NCBI GenBank assembly: GCA_027491315.1
Contig: JAIXWL010000010.1
Coordinates: 62,001 to 126,000, forward strand
Direction: 5' to 3'
DNA: 64,000 bases
From: Cytophagaceae bacterium
GTDB lineage: Bacteria; Bacteroidota; Bacteroidia; Cytophagales; Spirosomataceae
Positions 19,472 through 29,613 of the stretch are shown in pieces (the stretch's first letter is position 1; the number at the start of each line of letters is the position of its first letter). A program made the translations under genes and the position numbers. The notes under the pieces were generated by a model. That model was not told where the DNA came from and made no database searches. It worked only from the letters and a program-made list of their open reading frames with translations.

Positions 19472-20188
19472 ATGTCACAAAAACCTCCTGTTGCCATTAT
19501 CACGGGTGCCTCCAAAGGAATAGGGAAAGCCTTAGCACTCTTATTGGCAGAACATAATTTCCAATTAAGTCTTATTGCTCGAAGCAAAGGAGAACTAAAG
19601 GATCTTGCAGAAAGCATTGCTGAGATTGGTCACCGGCCTTTATATTTTGTGGGCGATGTGGCCGACGAAAGCTTTGTAAATTATGCGGTAGAAAAAACAG
19701 CGCATACGTTTCAAGGCATTGATTTCCTAATTAACAATGCCGGTTCTGGGGTTTTCGGCCCTACTGAAAGTTATACAGTAGAAAACTGGGACCAAATTTA
19801 CAATACCAATGTAAAAGGAACATTTCTATTTTCTAAGGCGGTATTATCAAGCATGAAAACTGCCAAAAAAGGTCATATCATTTCCATTGCATCGGACGTT
19901 GCTAAGCGTGTGTTTGATGGTGGATCTCTTTATTGCTCCTCTAAATATGCTCAGCACGCTTTTACGGAAGCATTGAGAAAAGAGGTAAGAAAAGACGGAA
20001 TCAAAGTGTCCACCGTATACTCCGGATTGGTTGATACCATGTTTCACCCAGAGCCTCAGGGAGATGCTAGCCATCAAGCTTGGTTAACATGCGAAAACAT
20101 GGCAGATAGTATTTATTTTATAATGAATCAGCCTGCGAACGTGGTTATCGATGAGTTAATGATCCACCCTTTGTCGCAAGAATATTAA
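19472..20188 (+). CDS. Short-chain dehydrogenase/reductase
   Basis: A 238-aa classical SDR: cofactor motif ITGASKGIGKALALLLAEH, NNAGSGVFG, catalytic SIASDVAKR (Ser) and YCSSKYA (YxxxK). An Arg in IARSKGEL after the second strand suggests NADPH. The later VYSGLVDTMFHPEPQ loop and the PANVVIDELMIHPL tail are like 3-oxoacyl-ACP reductase and sepiapterin-reductase relatives. Substrate cannot be assigned. Monocistronic. Confidence 0.85.
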   Translation: MSQKPPVAIITGASKGIGKALALLLAEHNFQLSLIARSKGELKDLAESIAEIGHRPLYFVGDVADESFVNYAVEKTAHTFQGIDFLINNAGSGVFGPTESYTVENWDQIYNTNVKGTFLFSKAVLSSMKTAKKGHIISIASDVAKRVFDGGSLYCSSKYAQHAFTEALRKEVRKDGIKVSTVYSGLVDTMFHPEPQGDASHQAWLTCENMADSIYFIMNQPANVVIDELMIHPLSQEY

Positions 20189-20356
20189 ATAAGCATACCT
20201 AACATTCGATAAAAAAAACGAAGCTTTTGGACGACTTTGACAGATATATTTTCCAAGTTCTGCCATTGGAAGATTATTCAATCGATCATAGTCATTGTTA
20301 TTGAGTGAAACATTTCCATTGTTTTTCGTTTTGAAAGTCCTTAACCTGATTTCCCT

Positions 20357-21307
20357 ATGAGTGTACTCTGTATTGGCGAAGCCTTGATTGATATGATTTG
20401 TACCGATAAAGGATCCACTTTAGCGGCTGGAGAAAATTTTCTTAAAAAACCTGGAGGTGCTCCCACGAATGTAGCGGCGGCCATTGCGGCACTTGGTGGA
20501 GAAGTCTATTTAAGTGCCAAAGTAGGCAATGATCCCTTTGGAAAGCAATTGCAAGATGTCATGGACAGCTTTGGCGTAAATACCCAGCATGTGCATTTAG
20601 ACCATCAATATTTTACCACATTTGCTTTTGTATCGCTTATGTTGGATGGAGAGCGGGACTTTGTTTTTAACCGTGGGGCAGACGCACAATTGACGGTAGA
20701 AGAAATAAAATTGATTGATTTAAATAAGCAAGATATCATTCATTTTGGTTCAGCTACCGCTTTTTTGGATGGAAACTTGAAAGCCTCCTATTATCATTTA
20801 CTTCAAGAGGCCAAGGCACTAGGGAAAATTATCAGTTTTGATCCCAATTACCGACACCTATTATTTTCTGATAAACAAGAAAGTTTTATTGAGCAATCCT
20901 TGTTTTTCCTTCAAAAGGCCGACTTTATTAAGTTAAGCGATGAAGAAGCCATGCTAATTACCAAGACAGATTCCTTAGAAAAAGCTACCCAGCAGTTGCT
21001 TCAATGGTGCAGGGGTGTTTTTGCCATTACATTGGGTAAGGAAGGCACCCTGTTAGGCTTAGCCGGTGAAACTTTTATTGTTCCCAGTATTCCCATTAAA
21101 CCCACAGATACAACCGGTGCAGGAGATGCCTTTGTAGGGGCTGTATTATTCCAATTAAATGAAGGACGAGTAAAAAACCTAGGCCAATTAAGTCAGGCAG
21201 ATTGGACCAAAATTATATTAAATGCTAACAAAGCTGGGGCAAGAACGTGTGAATATATGGGGGCCATGGAAGCATTCCGACATTTGAATTCCAATATCTT
21301 TGATTAA
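20357..21307 (+). CDS. PfkB-family sugar kinase (fructokinase-like)
   Basis: A 316-aa ribokinase-family protein. It begins VLCIGEALIDMI, has the substrate-binding GGAPTNVAAAIAALGG, and the C-terminal signature TDTTGAGDAFVGAVLFQL with the catalytic Asp and anion hole. The overall pattern is that of bacterial fructokinases (ATP plus fructose to fructose 6-phosphate), but 2-keto-3-deoxygluconate kinase, which would fit the KduD locus 12 kb away, belongs to the same superfamily and is a real alternative. Convergent with the TIM-barrel gene. Confidence 0.85.
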   Translation: MSVLCIGEALIDMICTDKGSTLAAGENFLKKPGGAPTNVAAAIAALGGEVYLSAKVGNDPFGKQLQDVMDSFGVNTQHVHLDHQYFTTFAFVSLMLDGERDFVFNRGADAQLTVEEIKLIDLNKQDIIHFGSATAFLDGNLKASYYHLLQEAKALGKIISFDPNYRHLLFSDKQESFIEQSLFFLQKADFIKLSDEEAMLITKTDSLEKATQQLLQWCRGVFAITLGKEGTLLGLAGETFIVPSIPIKPTDTTGAGDAFVGAVLFQLNEGRVKNLGQLSQADWTKIILNANKAGARTCEYMGAMEAFRHLNSNIFD

Positions 21308-21341
21308 TTGCTGGTGCCAGTAGATTACCTTAGAAATAAAA

Positions 21342-21389
21342 AAACTGCCTATGGTCCAAGAAATACATTTCATTAGAAAAAGGCAGTTT
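21342..21389. terminator. Bidirectional terminator between PfkB kinase and TIM-barrel genes
   Basis: Inverted repeat AAACTGCCT (21342-21350) and AGGCAGTTT (21381-21389) with A and T runs on both outer sides, so it can act in either direction. The 30-nt loop is long, which lowers confidence. Confidence 0.6.
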
Positions 21390-21446
21390 ATTTTTCAAGC
21401 GCACCAGTTTTATATTATGGCGGATTCTTAGGGGATATTTAGGTAT

Positions 21447-22337
21447 TTATAAAATTTTATCCAAAGCACTTTTACCCAAACGAATGCTCTCAAATGCATC
21501 TTTTGGCATATCATGCTCCAAGAAATAGTGTTTAAGTCCGCCTATGGAAGCAGCTTTAAAGATAGGTTCATAGTTCACAATTCCTTGTCCTACCGGAACA
21601 ATGTTTTTATAATCCGTATCAAAGTCTTTAATGTGACAAAGAGGGAAACGACCTGGCTGTTTTTTGAATAATTCAATGATATTCTCTCCAGCTTTGGTAG
21701 CCCAACCCAAATCCAATTCAAATTTTAATAAATCTGCTGAGATTTGACTAGAAAATACATCAAAAGCCCTTTGGCCATCAATCACTTTGAACTCCGCATC
21801 GTGGTTGTGATAACAGAATGTTAAGCCCGCTTTCTTGGCTAATTCCGCTGATTTACCTAATATATCCACCGATTCCGAAACTTCAGATTTAGACTCTATC
21901 GGTATATTGGCACATACTAAATAGCTCAATCCTGCCTCAGCTGCATTGTCAACAATTTGACTTGCATCTGTTTTCAAGGTAAGTAATTTCGGCATTTTAC
22001 TTGAATCAAAACCTGGACGAGGTTTGAAGGGTGCTCCCAAAACATGGTGTGAAACCCAATTCAATCCTAAATTATTGGTCAATGAACGAAATTCTTTCCC
22101 CGTATAACCATAAAACATAGGCTTAAAACTAAAGGCAGATTCCAATTCCTTTATTCCTAAATCAGCTACTTTCTTCAAATTCCCAGGAACATCTTGATCA
22201 ATCACATTGAATAAAGTGAACAATTGAAGGCCTAGAGGCTTGGATGTCAGCATCTTATCCAAGGCTCCTGATTTTGATAAAAATAAAGATGAGGCAAACA
22301 GGGTGCTTGATTGCTGAATAAACTGTCTTCTTTTCAT
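21447..22337 (-). CDS. Xylose-isomerase-like TIM-barrel protein (sugar phosphate isomerase/epimerase family)
   Basis: A 296-aa protein with an export signal that looks Tat-like (MKRRQFIQQSSTLFASSLFL). The body is an AP-endonuclease-2/xylose-isomerase-like barrel: LGLQLFTLFNVIDQ, LGIKELESAF, FCYHNHDAEFKV, FELDLGWATKAG and PLCHIKDFD, the usual metal-ligand strand ends (Glu/His/Asp). Bacteroidota secrete many such proteins near sugar genes; the reaction is usually unknown. It is divergent from the Gfo/Idh oxidoreductase, a frequent partner, and may act on the same sugar. Confidence 0.82.
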   Translation of the reverse strand: MKRRQFIQQSSTLFASSLFLSKSGALDKMLTSKPLGLQLFTLFNVIDQDVPGNLKKVADLGIKELESAFSFKPMFYGYTGKEFRSLTNNLGLNWVSHHVLGAPFKPRPGFDSSKMPKLLTLKTDASQIVDNAAEAGLSYLVCANIPIESKSEVSESVDILGKSAELAKKAGLTFCYHNHDAEFKVIDGQRAFDVFSSQISADLLKFELDLGWATKAGENIIELFKKQPGRFPLCHIKDFDTDYKNIVPVGQGIVNYEPIFKAASIGGLKHYFLEHDMPKDAFESIRLGKSALDKIL

Positions 22338-22512
22338 GATTTTCGGGTTTTAATGCTACAAGTTTAATGTATTATTTTGATACAATAAAATATGTTCGAC
22401 CAGAATTCAAGTTATCGCTTTAATAAAATGTAAGAAAATCACAAAAGCATACAGGCCTTTTCTATTTATCCCCCTTTCTTTTTAATTTCACTTATCAAAA
22501 AATGGAAGAGCA

Positions 22513-23595
22513 ATGAGTTCAAAAAATAAATTACGCGTTTTAGTAGTGGGCTGTGGAAATATGGGAGCCTCTCATGCCTTGTCTTTTCATACGCATGAGG
22601 GTTTTGAGATTTGTGGATTAGTTTCTACGGGAGCCAGCAAAGAAAAATTAAATCAAGAATTAGGCGGTGCATACGATTTATACTCCGACTATTTGGAAGC
22701 CTTAGCTATCACTAAACCGGATGCTGTTTGTATTTCTACCTATCCAGATACACACGAGGCTTATTCCATTGCTGCTTTAGAGGCAGGCTGCCATGTTTTT
22801 TTAGAAAAACCTATTGCGGATTCATTAGCTGGGGCCAAAAGGGTTGCCGAAGTAGTTCGCCAAACAGGTAAAAAGCTGGTGGTTGGTTATATCCTTCGTC
22901 ATCATCCATCTTGGATTAAATTCATTGATATAGCCAAAGGTTTAGGAAAACCTTTGGTTATGCGCATGAACCTAAACCAACAAAGTCATGGATACATGTG
23001 GGATGTCCATCGTAATTTGATGAAGAGTTTAAGCCCAATTGTGGATTGTGGGGTTCATTATATAGATGTGATGTGCCAAATGACTCGTTCAAAACCGGTT
23101 CGCGTAGCGGCTATTGGTGCTAGATTAACCAACGATATTCCAGCGGGTAATTACAATTATGGCCAACTGCAAATTCATTTTGAAGATGGTTCAGTAGGTT
23201 GGTATGAAGCAGGCTGGGGACCCATGATTTCCCAAACGGCCTATTTCGTCAAAGATGTGTTTGGACCCCAAGGTTCTGTTTCCATCGTGGCTAAGGAGGC
23301 GGGAGGAGAAGGAAAATCAGATTCGGTAGAATCGCATACCAAAACAGAATCACTGCGGGTACACAAGGCTGACATCAATGCTCAAAATGAATTTACCCAA
23401 GAAGACGAATGGATTAATCTTTTGGATGAACCTGATCACCAAGGTCTATGTGATCGAGAGCAAGCATATTTCTACGATGCCATCACCCAAAACTGGGACT
23501 TAACAGACCATGTGGCAGATGCCGTAAACAGTTTGAAAATTGCATTTGCTTGCGATGATTCAGTAAAAACAGGCAAAATGATTGAGCTTGATTAA
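22513..23595 (+). CDS. Gfo/Idh/MocA-family oxidoreductase
   Basis: A 360-aa NAD(P)-dependent oxidoreductase. The Rossmann motif VVGCGNMGASHALSFHTHEGF lies at the start, followed by CISTYPDTHEAYSIAALEAGCHVFLEKPIADS with the EKP signature, and the catalytic region SPIVDCGVHYIDVMCQM (D-x-GxH). Family members oxidise sugars, inositols or amino sugars. A divergent TIM-barrel partner supports a sugar role. The gene has a purine-rich stretch just before ATG (AATGGAAGAGCA). Confidence 0.88.
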   Translation: MSSKNKLRVLVVGCGNMGASHALSFHTHEGFEICGLVSTGASKEKLNQELGGAYDLYSDYLEALAITKPDAVCISTYPDTHEAYSIAALEAGCHVFLEKPIADSLAGAKRVAEVVRQTGKKLVVGYILRHHPSWIKFIDIAKGLGKPLVMRMNLNQQSHGYMWDVHRNLMKSLSPIVDCGVHYIDVMCQMTRSKPVRVAAIGARLTNDIPAGNYNYGQLQIHFEDGSVGWYEAGWGPMISQTAYFVKDVFGPQGSVSIVAKEAGGEGKSDSVESHTKTESLRVHKADINAQNEFTQEDEWINLLDEPDHQGLCDREQAYFYDAITQNWDLTDHVADAVNSLKIAFACDDSVKTGKMIELD

Positions 23596-23614
23596 TGAAT
23601 TCCATATACAAAAC

Positions 23615-23648
23615 AAAAGCCCAAGCTGAATTAATGGCTTGGGCTTTT
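23615..23648. terminator. Bidirectional terminator between Gfo/Idh and S9 peptidase genes
   Basis: A perfect 12-bp inverted repeat, AAAAGCCCAAGC (23615-23626) and GCTTGGGCTTTT (23637-23648), with a 10-nt loop and flanking A and T runs. It sits between the converging gene ends. Confidence 0.85.
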
Positions 23649-23653
23649 TGTTT

Positions 23654-25693
23654 TTATTTCAAATAAGTAGCTAACCAATTTCGTATTTCTTGATAATGAA
23701 ACCGAGAGTTTTCAGCCTTTAAAATCCAGTGGTTTTCTTCTGGAAAAACAATCAATTTACTAGGCACTTTTTGTCGCTGCAATATACTCCAGTTTTCAAG
23801 TGTATTATTAATCGGCACCCGGAAATCATTTTCCCCGACTGTCAAGAGGATAGGCGTTTTAAAATTAGCCGCAAATCGCATGGGATTCTGTTCCTTCCAA
23901 GTTTTAGTAGGTACCCAAGGTGCTCCTCCATTCATCAATTCCCTTCCCCAAATGACATCAGATGTTCCCCATTGCGCTTCAGAATTGACTAAACCAGCAT
24001 GTGCAATCAAACATTTAAAATGACTGGTTGTAGCCTGCATCCAATTAGCTAAATGGCCACCATAACTTGCTCCTCCGGCGGCTTGTCTACTTCCATCTAT
24101 AAATGAAAATCGCTTGATAGCATCATTTGCTGCATCCAATATCTCTTGGCCAGGTCCTTTGAAGGGATCAAACTGGATATCCTGCGTAAATTTTTCGCCA
24201 TAGCCCACCGAGCCGGTATAATCGGTCATGACAATGACATACTCGGTACCTGCCAGGATATATGGATTCCATCGATACCCATACGTATCTTTAAATGAAA
24301 TGGCTGGGCCACCGTGCATTAATACGAAAAGAGGATACTTTTTATTCGGATCAAAGGAGGCTGGTTTTAATAAAAAGCTTCTGATTTTCTTTCCTCGACT
24401 TGTTGTCCAAAAAACTTCGGCATCTTTCAGATCATAATTTTTAAGGAATGCTTGATTAGCTTTTGAGATGGCTATTTCTTTATCAACATGATGTACAAAA
24501 ACCTCGGAAGGACTTGCCATACTCTCGTAAGCATATGCAAAAACATTTTCCTGTTGGGATAAGGAAACCTGATTGAATGAACCTTTTTGACCGCCCAAAA
24601 CAGGCTGAAAAGTCCCATCTTGTAAATTCACTCGAATCAAGCGATCTACGCCCTGATCCTCAATGCTCGCAATCAAATGTTTTGTGGATACTTCTAGTTG
24701 ATTAATGGGACGATCTAGGGAACTTAACAACTCCGTTTTATTTGACATATCAGGCCAATTGAATCGAAATAAATGGTCTAGTTGATATATCTTATCCTGA
24801 TGCACACTTCCGGTGGCTAAAGCATATTTCCCATCCTTTGAAAAGTAGATATTTGAATAATCCCATGAATCCTTTACTAATAAGGACTCCTTTCCACCCT
24901 GTATATTAAGCTGATAAATCTTAGATGTTGAAAATTGATACGCAGTGGTATTATAATCGGTGCTGGCAATAAAAACTACCGATTGGTTATCAGGAGACCA
25001 TTTAAATGCCCCTAATTGAAATCCTGGGGATTGAACCAAACTTAGCTCGCTAAATAAATTACGAACCTCTTTGGTTTTCAAATCCAACAAAAAGACATGG
25101 GTTTGTTTTTCATCTAGCCAGCTATCCCAATAACGAATGGGGAAAGAAGTATAAACCCTGGCTTTGTATTTCAATTTCTTTTTTTCCTCGAACTGTTTTT
25201 TATTCAAAGAATCACTAAAAACTCCTGGAAAAACCCGAGAAGAAAACAAAATTTTACTTCCATCCGAGCTTATTTGTGGACTTCCAATCCCTAAAGAGAA
25301 GTTGCTTACTCTTTGGGCATCTCCGCCCGCAAAATCTAAACTATATAATTGAGCAGATTCATCTCCTTCACGTTTAGCGGTAAAGAAAATTTTCTTCTCC
25401 GTGGGATGCCAAAAGTAATTGTCTTCACCGGCCTTTGTTTGGGTGATTTTTCTAGGAGCTTGCGTTCCATCTGTTGAGGCAATCCACAAGTCACTGGTAT
25501 TGGATTCTGCCTCATAAGAAACTGCCTGTTGGGAATAAATGACCCATTGACCATCTGGACTTATTTTGGGAGCCCCTACCCGCTTGAGCGAGGTCATGGC
25601 TTCATGACTCATGGTTTTCAAAATAGGCTGTTGAGCCAATGTAGAGCCTATTGAAAGAATTAGGATGAAAGAGAATGATAACAATTTGTTCAT
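23654..25693 (-). CDS. S9 family prolyl oligopeptidase / dipeptidyl-peptidase
   Basis: A 679-aa secreted peptidase with a signal peptide (LLSFSFILILSIGSTLAQ). The N-terminal half is a WD40-like beta-propeller of repeated strand motifs (GAPKISPDGQWVIYS, IGSPQISSDGSKILFS). The C-terminal alpha/beta hydrolase domain has the catalytic Ser in AGGASYGGHLANWMQA, Asp in TVGENDFRVPI and His in PEENHWILKAEN. It likely trims peptides in the periplasm. Divergent from the M13 peptidase 70 nt away, so the two may share control. Confidence 0.92.
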   Translation of the reverse strand: MNKLLSFSFILILSIGSTLAQQPILKTMSHEAMTSLKRVGAPKISPDGQWVIYSQQAVSYEAESNTSDLWIASTDGTQAPRKITQTKAGEDNYFWHPTEKKIFFTAKREGDESAQLYSLDFAGGDAQRVSNFSLGIGSPQISSDGSKILFSSRVFPGVFSDSLNKKQFEEKKKLKYKARVYTSFPIRYWDSWLDEKQTHVFLLDLKTKEVRNLFSELSLVQSPGFQLGAFKWSPDNQSVVFIASTDYNTTAYQFSTSKIYQLNIQGGKESLLVKDSWDYSNIYFSKDGKYALATGSVHQDKIYQLDHLFRFNWPDMSNKTELLSSLDRPINQLEVSTKHLIASIEDQGVDRLIRVNLQDGTFQPVLGGQKGSFNQVSLSQQENVFAYAYESMASPSEVFVHHVDKEIAISKANQAFLKNYDLKDAEVFWTTSRGKKIRSFLLKPASFDPNKKYPLFVLMHGGPAISFKDTYGYRWNPYILAGTEYVIVMTDYTGSVGYGEKFTQDIQFDPFKGPGQEILDAANDAIKRFSFIDGSRQAAGGASYGGHLANWMQATTSHFKCLIAHAGLVNSEAQWGTSDVIWGRELMNGGAPWVPTKTWKEQNPMRFAANFKTPILLTVGENDFRVPINNTLENWSILQRQKVPSKLIVFPEENHWILKAENSRFHYQEIRNWLATYLK

Positions 25694-25763
25694 CGATGAA
25701 GTTATACGAGTTTATCTTGAATTTATAAAAAAATCAACAAACTAAAAACAAACTAAACAACAT

Positions 25764-27797
25764 ATGAAGACAATTTACCGATACATTGTTTTAACAGGAA
25801 TGATGCTGAGTTCAGCACATTTGTTGGCTCAAAGCCCAGCCAAATTCATTGATAAGGCTAACATGAATACCAAGGTTAAACCTGGTGATGATTTTGCTGA
25901 GTATGCCAATGGTACTTGGGTTAAGAATAACCCAATCCCTGCTAAAGAAACTAGGTGGGGAAGCTTTAATGAGCTAAGGGATTTTAATATCAATGCTGTT
26001 AAATCCATACTAGAGGACCTTAAGTCAAATCAAAAGAGCTTTCCACTGGGCAGTATAGAAAGACGAGTAGCTGACTTTTATACGGCGGCCATGGACAGCC
26101 TGATTATAGAAAAATTAGGCTTTACACCCATTAAAGCGGATTTAGATAAGGTAAGTGCCATTTCAACAAAAAAAGAAGTGCTAGATGCCCTTGCTCAATT
26201 TAGAGTTTCAGGTATTGGTTCTCCATTATTTGGTTTTGGAATAGGACAAGATCGAAAAAATGTGGAAAAAATGGTACCTCAACTGGCCCAAGGTGGGACT
26301 ACCCTTCCAGATCGTGATTTTTACCTGAAATCTGATGTTCGTAGTGCTAAAGTTCAAGAGGTGTATAAAAACTACATCAAAACTTTATTTGAATTAGTAG
26401 GGAATCCATCTGAACAAGCTAAAGCAAACGCTGAGATAGTTTTTGGTTTAGAGAAGCAATTGGCCAACGCACAAATGTCAAGAGTGGAAATGCGTGACCC
26501 ATATAAAACCTATAACAAGTTTGCTTGGAATGAATTTCAGCAAAAGACAAATGAAATCGATTGGACAGATTTATTTGCTCAAATGAATGTTCCTAAACAA
26601 GACTCTATTCTAGTTTCGGCTCCAAAGTTTTTTGAAGAGGTCAACCGACTAGTTAAAGAAACTCCCATTAATCAATGGAAAGTTTATTTACAATGGTCTA
26701 TTTTAAAAGGTTCTGCCCCCAATTTGAGTAGTCCTTTCGTAAAAGCAAGTTTTAGTTTCAGTCAATTATTGACTGGCCAAAAGGTACAAACACCCCGTTG
26801 GCAGCGTATGTCAAGCCTTACGGATGGCACCGTTGGTGAATTACTCGGACAATTGTATGTTAAAAAATATTTCAAGCCTGAAGCTAAAGAGCGTATGAAG
26901 GTTTTGATTGAGAATCTAAGAAAGGCATTTGAAATCCGAATTCAAAAGTTGGATTGGATGAGTGATGTAACTAAACAGAAAGCATTGGATAAATTACATG
27001 CTTTCACCCCTAAAATTGGTTATCCTGACAAATGGAAAAATTATGAAGGTTTAGAAATTTCTGGAGATCAGTATTTTCAAAATCTTAGAAATGCCAGCGC
27101 TTGGGGCTTTAAAGAAAATGTTAGTCAAGTTGGAAAAAAAGTTGATCGTAGCCGTTGGGGCATGACCCCTCCTACTGTAAATGCGTATTATAGTCCGGTG
27201 ATGAATGAGATTGTTTTCCCAGCAGGTATATTACAATTCCCATTCTTTGACCCGAATGCAGACGACGCAGTAAATTATGGAGGTATTGGTGCGGTTATAG
27301 GCCATGAAATGTCGCACGGTTTTGATGATTCAGGAAGTAAATATGATAAAGACGGAACTTTACGAAATTGGTGGACAGACGAGGATTTGAATAAGTTCAA
27401 AGCAAAAACAGCTCTTTTAGGCGCTCAATTTGATTCCTATACTATTTTAGATACCATACATGTCAATGGCAAATTGACCATGGGTGAAAATATTGGTGAT
27501 TTAGGTGGGCTAAATATGGCTTATGAAGCCTTCAAAATGACGGAGCAAGGAAAATCGAAGAAGAAAATTGATGGATTTACACCAGATCAGCGATTCTTTT
27601 TATCCTGGGCGCAAGTTTGGCGTGGAACTACCCTACCCGAAACAGCTGCACAACTGATTATAACTGATCCACACTCTCCCAACCAATACAGAACAATTGG
27701 TGCACCAGTGAATATGGATGCTTGGTATAATGCATTTAACATTAAACCTGGAGATAAATTGTATAAAAAACCAGAAGATCGAATTAAGATCTGGTAA
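25764..27797 (+). CDS. M13 family (neprilysin/PepO) zinc endopeptidase
   Basis: A 677-aa secreted metallopeptidase with a signal peptide (MLSSAHLLAQ). It has the M13 features DDFAEYANGTWVKNNPIP near the N-terminus, NAYYSPVMNEIVFPAGILQ, the zinc motif GHEMSHGFDDSG (HExxH), and the third ligand in ENIGDLGGLNMAYEAF. It ends KPEDRIKIW, the usual C-terminal Trp of M13 enzymes. It cleaves short peptides outside the cytoplasm. Confidence 0.95.
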   Translation: MKTIYRYIVLTGMMLSSAHLLAQSPAKFIDKANMNTKVKPGDDFAEYANGTWVKNNPIPAKETRWGSFNELRDFNINAVKSILEDLKSNQKSFPLGSIERRVADFYTAAMDSLIIEKLGFTPIKADLDKVSAISTKKEVLDALAQFRVSGIGSPLFGFGIGQDRKNVEKMVPQLAQGGTTLPDRDFYLKSDVRSAKVQEVYKNYIKTLFELVGNPSEQAKANAEIVFGLEKQLANAQMSRVEMRDPYKTYNKFAWNEFQQKTNEIDWTDLFAQMNVPKQDSILVSAPKFFEEVNRLVKETPINQWKVYLQWSILKGSAPNLSSPFVKASFSFSQLLTGQKVQTPRWQRMSSLTDGTVGELLGQLYVKKYFKPEAKERMKVLIENLRKAFEIRIQKLDWMSDVTKQKALDKLHAFTPKIGYPDKWKNYEGLEISGDQYFQNLRNASAWGFKENVSQVGKKVDRSRWGMTPPTVNAYYSPVMNEIVFPAGILQFPFFDPNADDAVNYGGIGAVIGHEMSHGFDDSGSKYDKDGTLRNWWTDEDLNKFKAKTALLGAQFDSYTILDTIHVNGKLTMGENIGDLGGLNMAYEAFKMTEQGKSKKKIDGFTPDQRFFLSWAQVWRGTTLPETAAQLIITDPHSPNQYRTIGAPVNMDAWYNAFNIKPGDKLYKKPEDRIKIW

Positions 27798-27823
27798 TTC
27801 GACTGATTTATAAATTTAAATCC

Positions 27824-27856
27824 AAACGCCTCCGAATAATCGGGGGCGTTTTTTTA
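27824..27856 (+). terminator. Terminator of the M13 peptidase gene
   Basis: Stem AAACGCCTCCGA (27824-27835) with TCGGGGGCGTTT (27840-27851), one G-U wobble, then a run of T. It begins 27 nt after the stop codon. Confidence 0.85.
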
Positions 27857-28103
27857 TACCTACAGGGAAAAGGCTCGGCCTTTTAAATAAATATATTCTG
27901 AATCTTTGGTATAAATTAAATCCTAGAAACATCTTCAAATAACTTCTTATCAAATCATTTAAATTAATTTAACCAATAGGTTATTAAAACCTTAAAGGGT
28001 TTAATTATTATCATCAAAATTAAAGAAACATCTATTGACCTATTTAATATCAAAAAAAATCACTTCATTAAAAGATTATACTACCTTAGGAGAGGTATAA
28101 AAA
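27857..28103. other. AT-rich intergenic stretch with no recognised gene
   Basis: Between two converging transcription units (M13 peptidase and SusD). The sequence is very AT-rich with stop codons in all frames. Apart from the two terminators that bound it, I see no gene, RNA or repeat. Confidence 0.7.
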
Positions 28104-28130
28104 AAAGGGCTTGTCGATGACAAGCCCTTT
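28104..28130 (-). terminator. Terminator of the second SusC/SusD operon
   Basis: A perfect 12-bp stem, AAAGGGCTTGTC (28104-28115) and GACAAGCCCTTT (28119-28130), with a 3-nt loop, followed on the minus strand by TTTTTTATACC. It lies 19 nt past the SusD stop. Confidence 0.9.
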
Positions 28131-28149
28131 GATGTAGAAATCACATGAA

Positions 28150-29595
28150 TTACTTACCAATACCAGGGTTGGTTTGAGTTTCAATCAATGGAATTCCATA
28201 AATATAACGTGGATCCGTTGGAGGGATGATCGCTCCAGCACCGAATGAATTTATTGAGTCACCTCTACGCAAAACATCATTAGTACGGAAACCTTCTGCA
28301 AGGAATTCGATACGACGTTCTGTCAAGATTGCCCTTACCACATTAGCTTTAGAATCTAATCCAGTGAATACATAAGTAGGATCAGAACGCTTGTGTACAG
28401 CATTCAAGATATCAATCGCACGATTGATGTTTCCACCTTCTGCTTCAGCTTCCGCAAGGTTCAATAATACCTCAGCATAACGGATGTTTGGCACAAAATC
28501 GATGAAAGGAGACACGCCACTAAACTTAGTTGACGAAGGAAACTTCGCAATGGTAGTAGTAGGCACTGTCAACTTAGTCTTACGATCATCCGTAGCAGTA
28601 AATTGAGGATTACTATAAATACCTGTTGGACCTTGATTTAAATAATACTCCACGTTTCCTGCATTAAAATAGAAGCCCAATTGGTTTTGGGTACCCGGAG
28701 GGTTTGTCGCATCCATTGGGAATGAGAAAATCGACTCAGTAGTAGTGTATGGTGCTTTGAACACAGCAGATACGTCTGCTTGCAAAGTATGCGCTACACG
28801 AGTATTAGATCTATATGGAGCTGTTGGTGAAACAATTTTATTTGCTTCAGTAATTACACCTGCATAATCTCCTTTAGCTAACAAAACACGAGTTTTCAAA
28901 GCAATAGCCGTGTTTTTATGTGCACGAGTTGTGTTCAATAAAGCCGATGCATAGCTATCAGGTAGCTCCGTCTCAGCCTCATTCAAATCTTTCAAGATTT
29001 GGTCATATACTTGAGCAACAGTACTTCTAGCTAAATTATTATCCGCAGAGGAAGTCTGTCCTTTCAGACGCAAAGGCAAGCCCGCAGAAGCACCTTTATC
29101 TAAGATATAAGGCTTCGCGAAGAATTGTACCAAAGAGAAGTAAGTCAAAGCACGAATGAACTTCGCTTCACCACGGTAATTAGCCGCCAGTGTAGAAGAT
29201 ACTGCATTTGGATTCGCCGCAAGACCTTCCAAAAACAAATTAGCACGGTTGATAGTCAAGTAACCTTGAATCCAAAAACCAGCTAAATAAGTATCTGATG
29301 GATCTTGGTTACCTTGATACGTGGAATAACCTGTTACGGAGTTAGTCGTACGGTTAACAAATTCTTCCGCACGAATATCATTATAGATCAAGTAACGACC
29401 ACCGAATAAGCTACCACTTTTAGCTGATCCATATAAACCATTTACTTGAGAAAGCACGCGAGCTGGGGAATTAAAGACTGTCGCATCAGACAAGTCTAAT
29501 TCAGGAACTGCACTAAGAAAATCCTTACTGCAAGAGGAAACTGTCAAAGCCAAAGCGATGGTCAGATATCCAATTTTATTTGTGAATAATTTCAT
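28150..29595 (-). CDS. RagB/SusD family outer-membrane lipoprotein
   Basis: A 481-aa surface lipoprotein (lipobox SSCSKDFL). SusD proteins cap SusC transporters and bind the nutrient at the cell surface. Family features include the N-terminal LDLSDATVFNSPARVLSQVNGLYGS, the TPR-like helices (GEAKFIRALTYFSLVQFFAKPY, ALKTRVLLAKGDYAGVI), and the C-terminal RYAEVLLNLAEAEAEGG and LTERRIEFLAEGFRTNDVLRRG motifs (shown in part). It follows its SusC partner by 18 nt. No CAZyme lies next to it, so the substrate is unknown. Confidence 0.93.
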   Translation of the reverse strand: MKLFTNKIGYLTIALALTVSSCSKDFLSAVPELDLSDATVFNSPARVLSQVNGLYGSAKSGSLFGGRYLIYNDIRAEEFVNRTTNSVTGYSTYQGNQDPSDTYLAGFWIQGYLTINRANLFLEGLAANPNAVSSTLAANYRGEAKFIRALTYFSLVQFFAKPYILDKGASAGLPLRLKGQTSSADNNLARSTVAQVYDQILKDLNEAETELPDSYASALLNTTRAHKNTAIALKTRVLLAKGDYAGVITEANKIVSPTAPYRSNTRVAHTLQADVSAVFKAPYTTTESIFSFPMDATNPPGTQNQLGFYFNAGNVEYYLNQGPTGIYSNPQFTATDDRKTKLTVPTTTIAKFPSSTKFSGVSPFIDFVPNIRYAEVLLNLAEAEAEGGNINRAIDILNAVHKRSDPTYVFTGLDSKANVVRAILTERRIEFLAEGFRTNDVLRRGDSINSFGAGAIIPPTDPRYIYGIPLIETQTNPGIGK

Positions 29596-29613
29596 TTTAT
29601 CTATCCTTTAAAA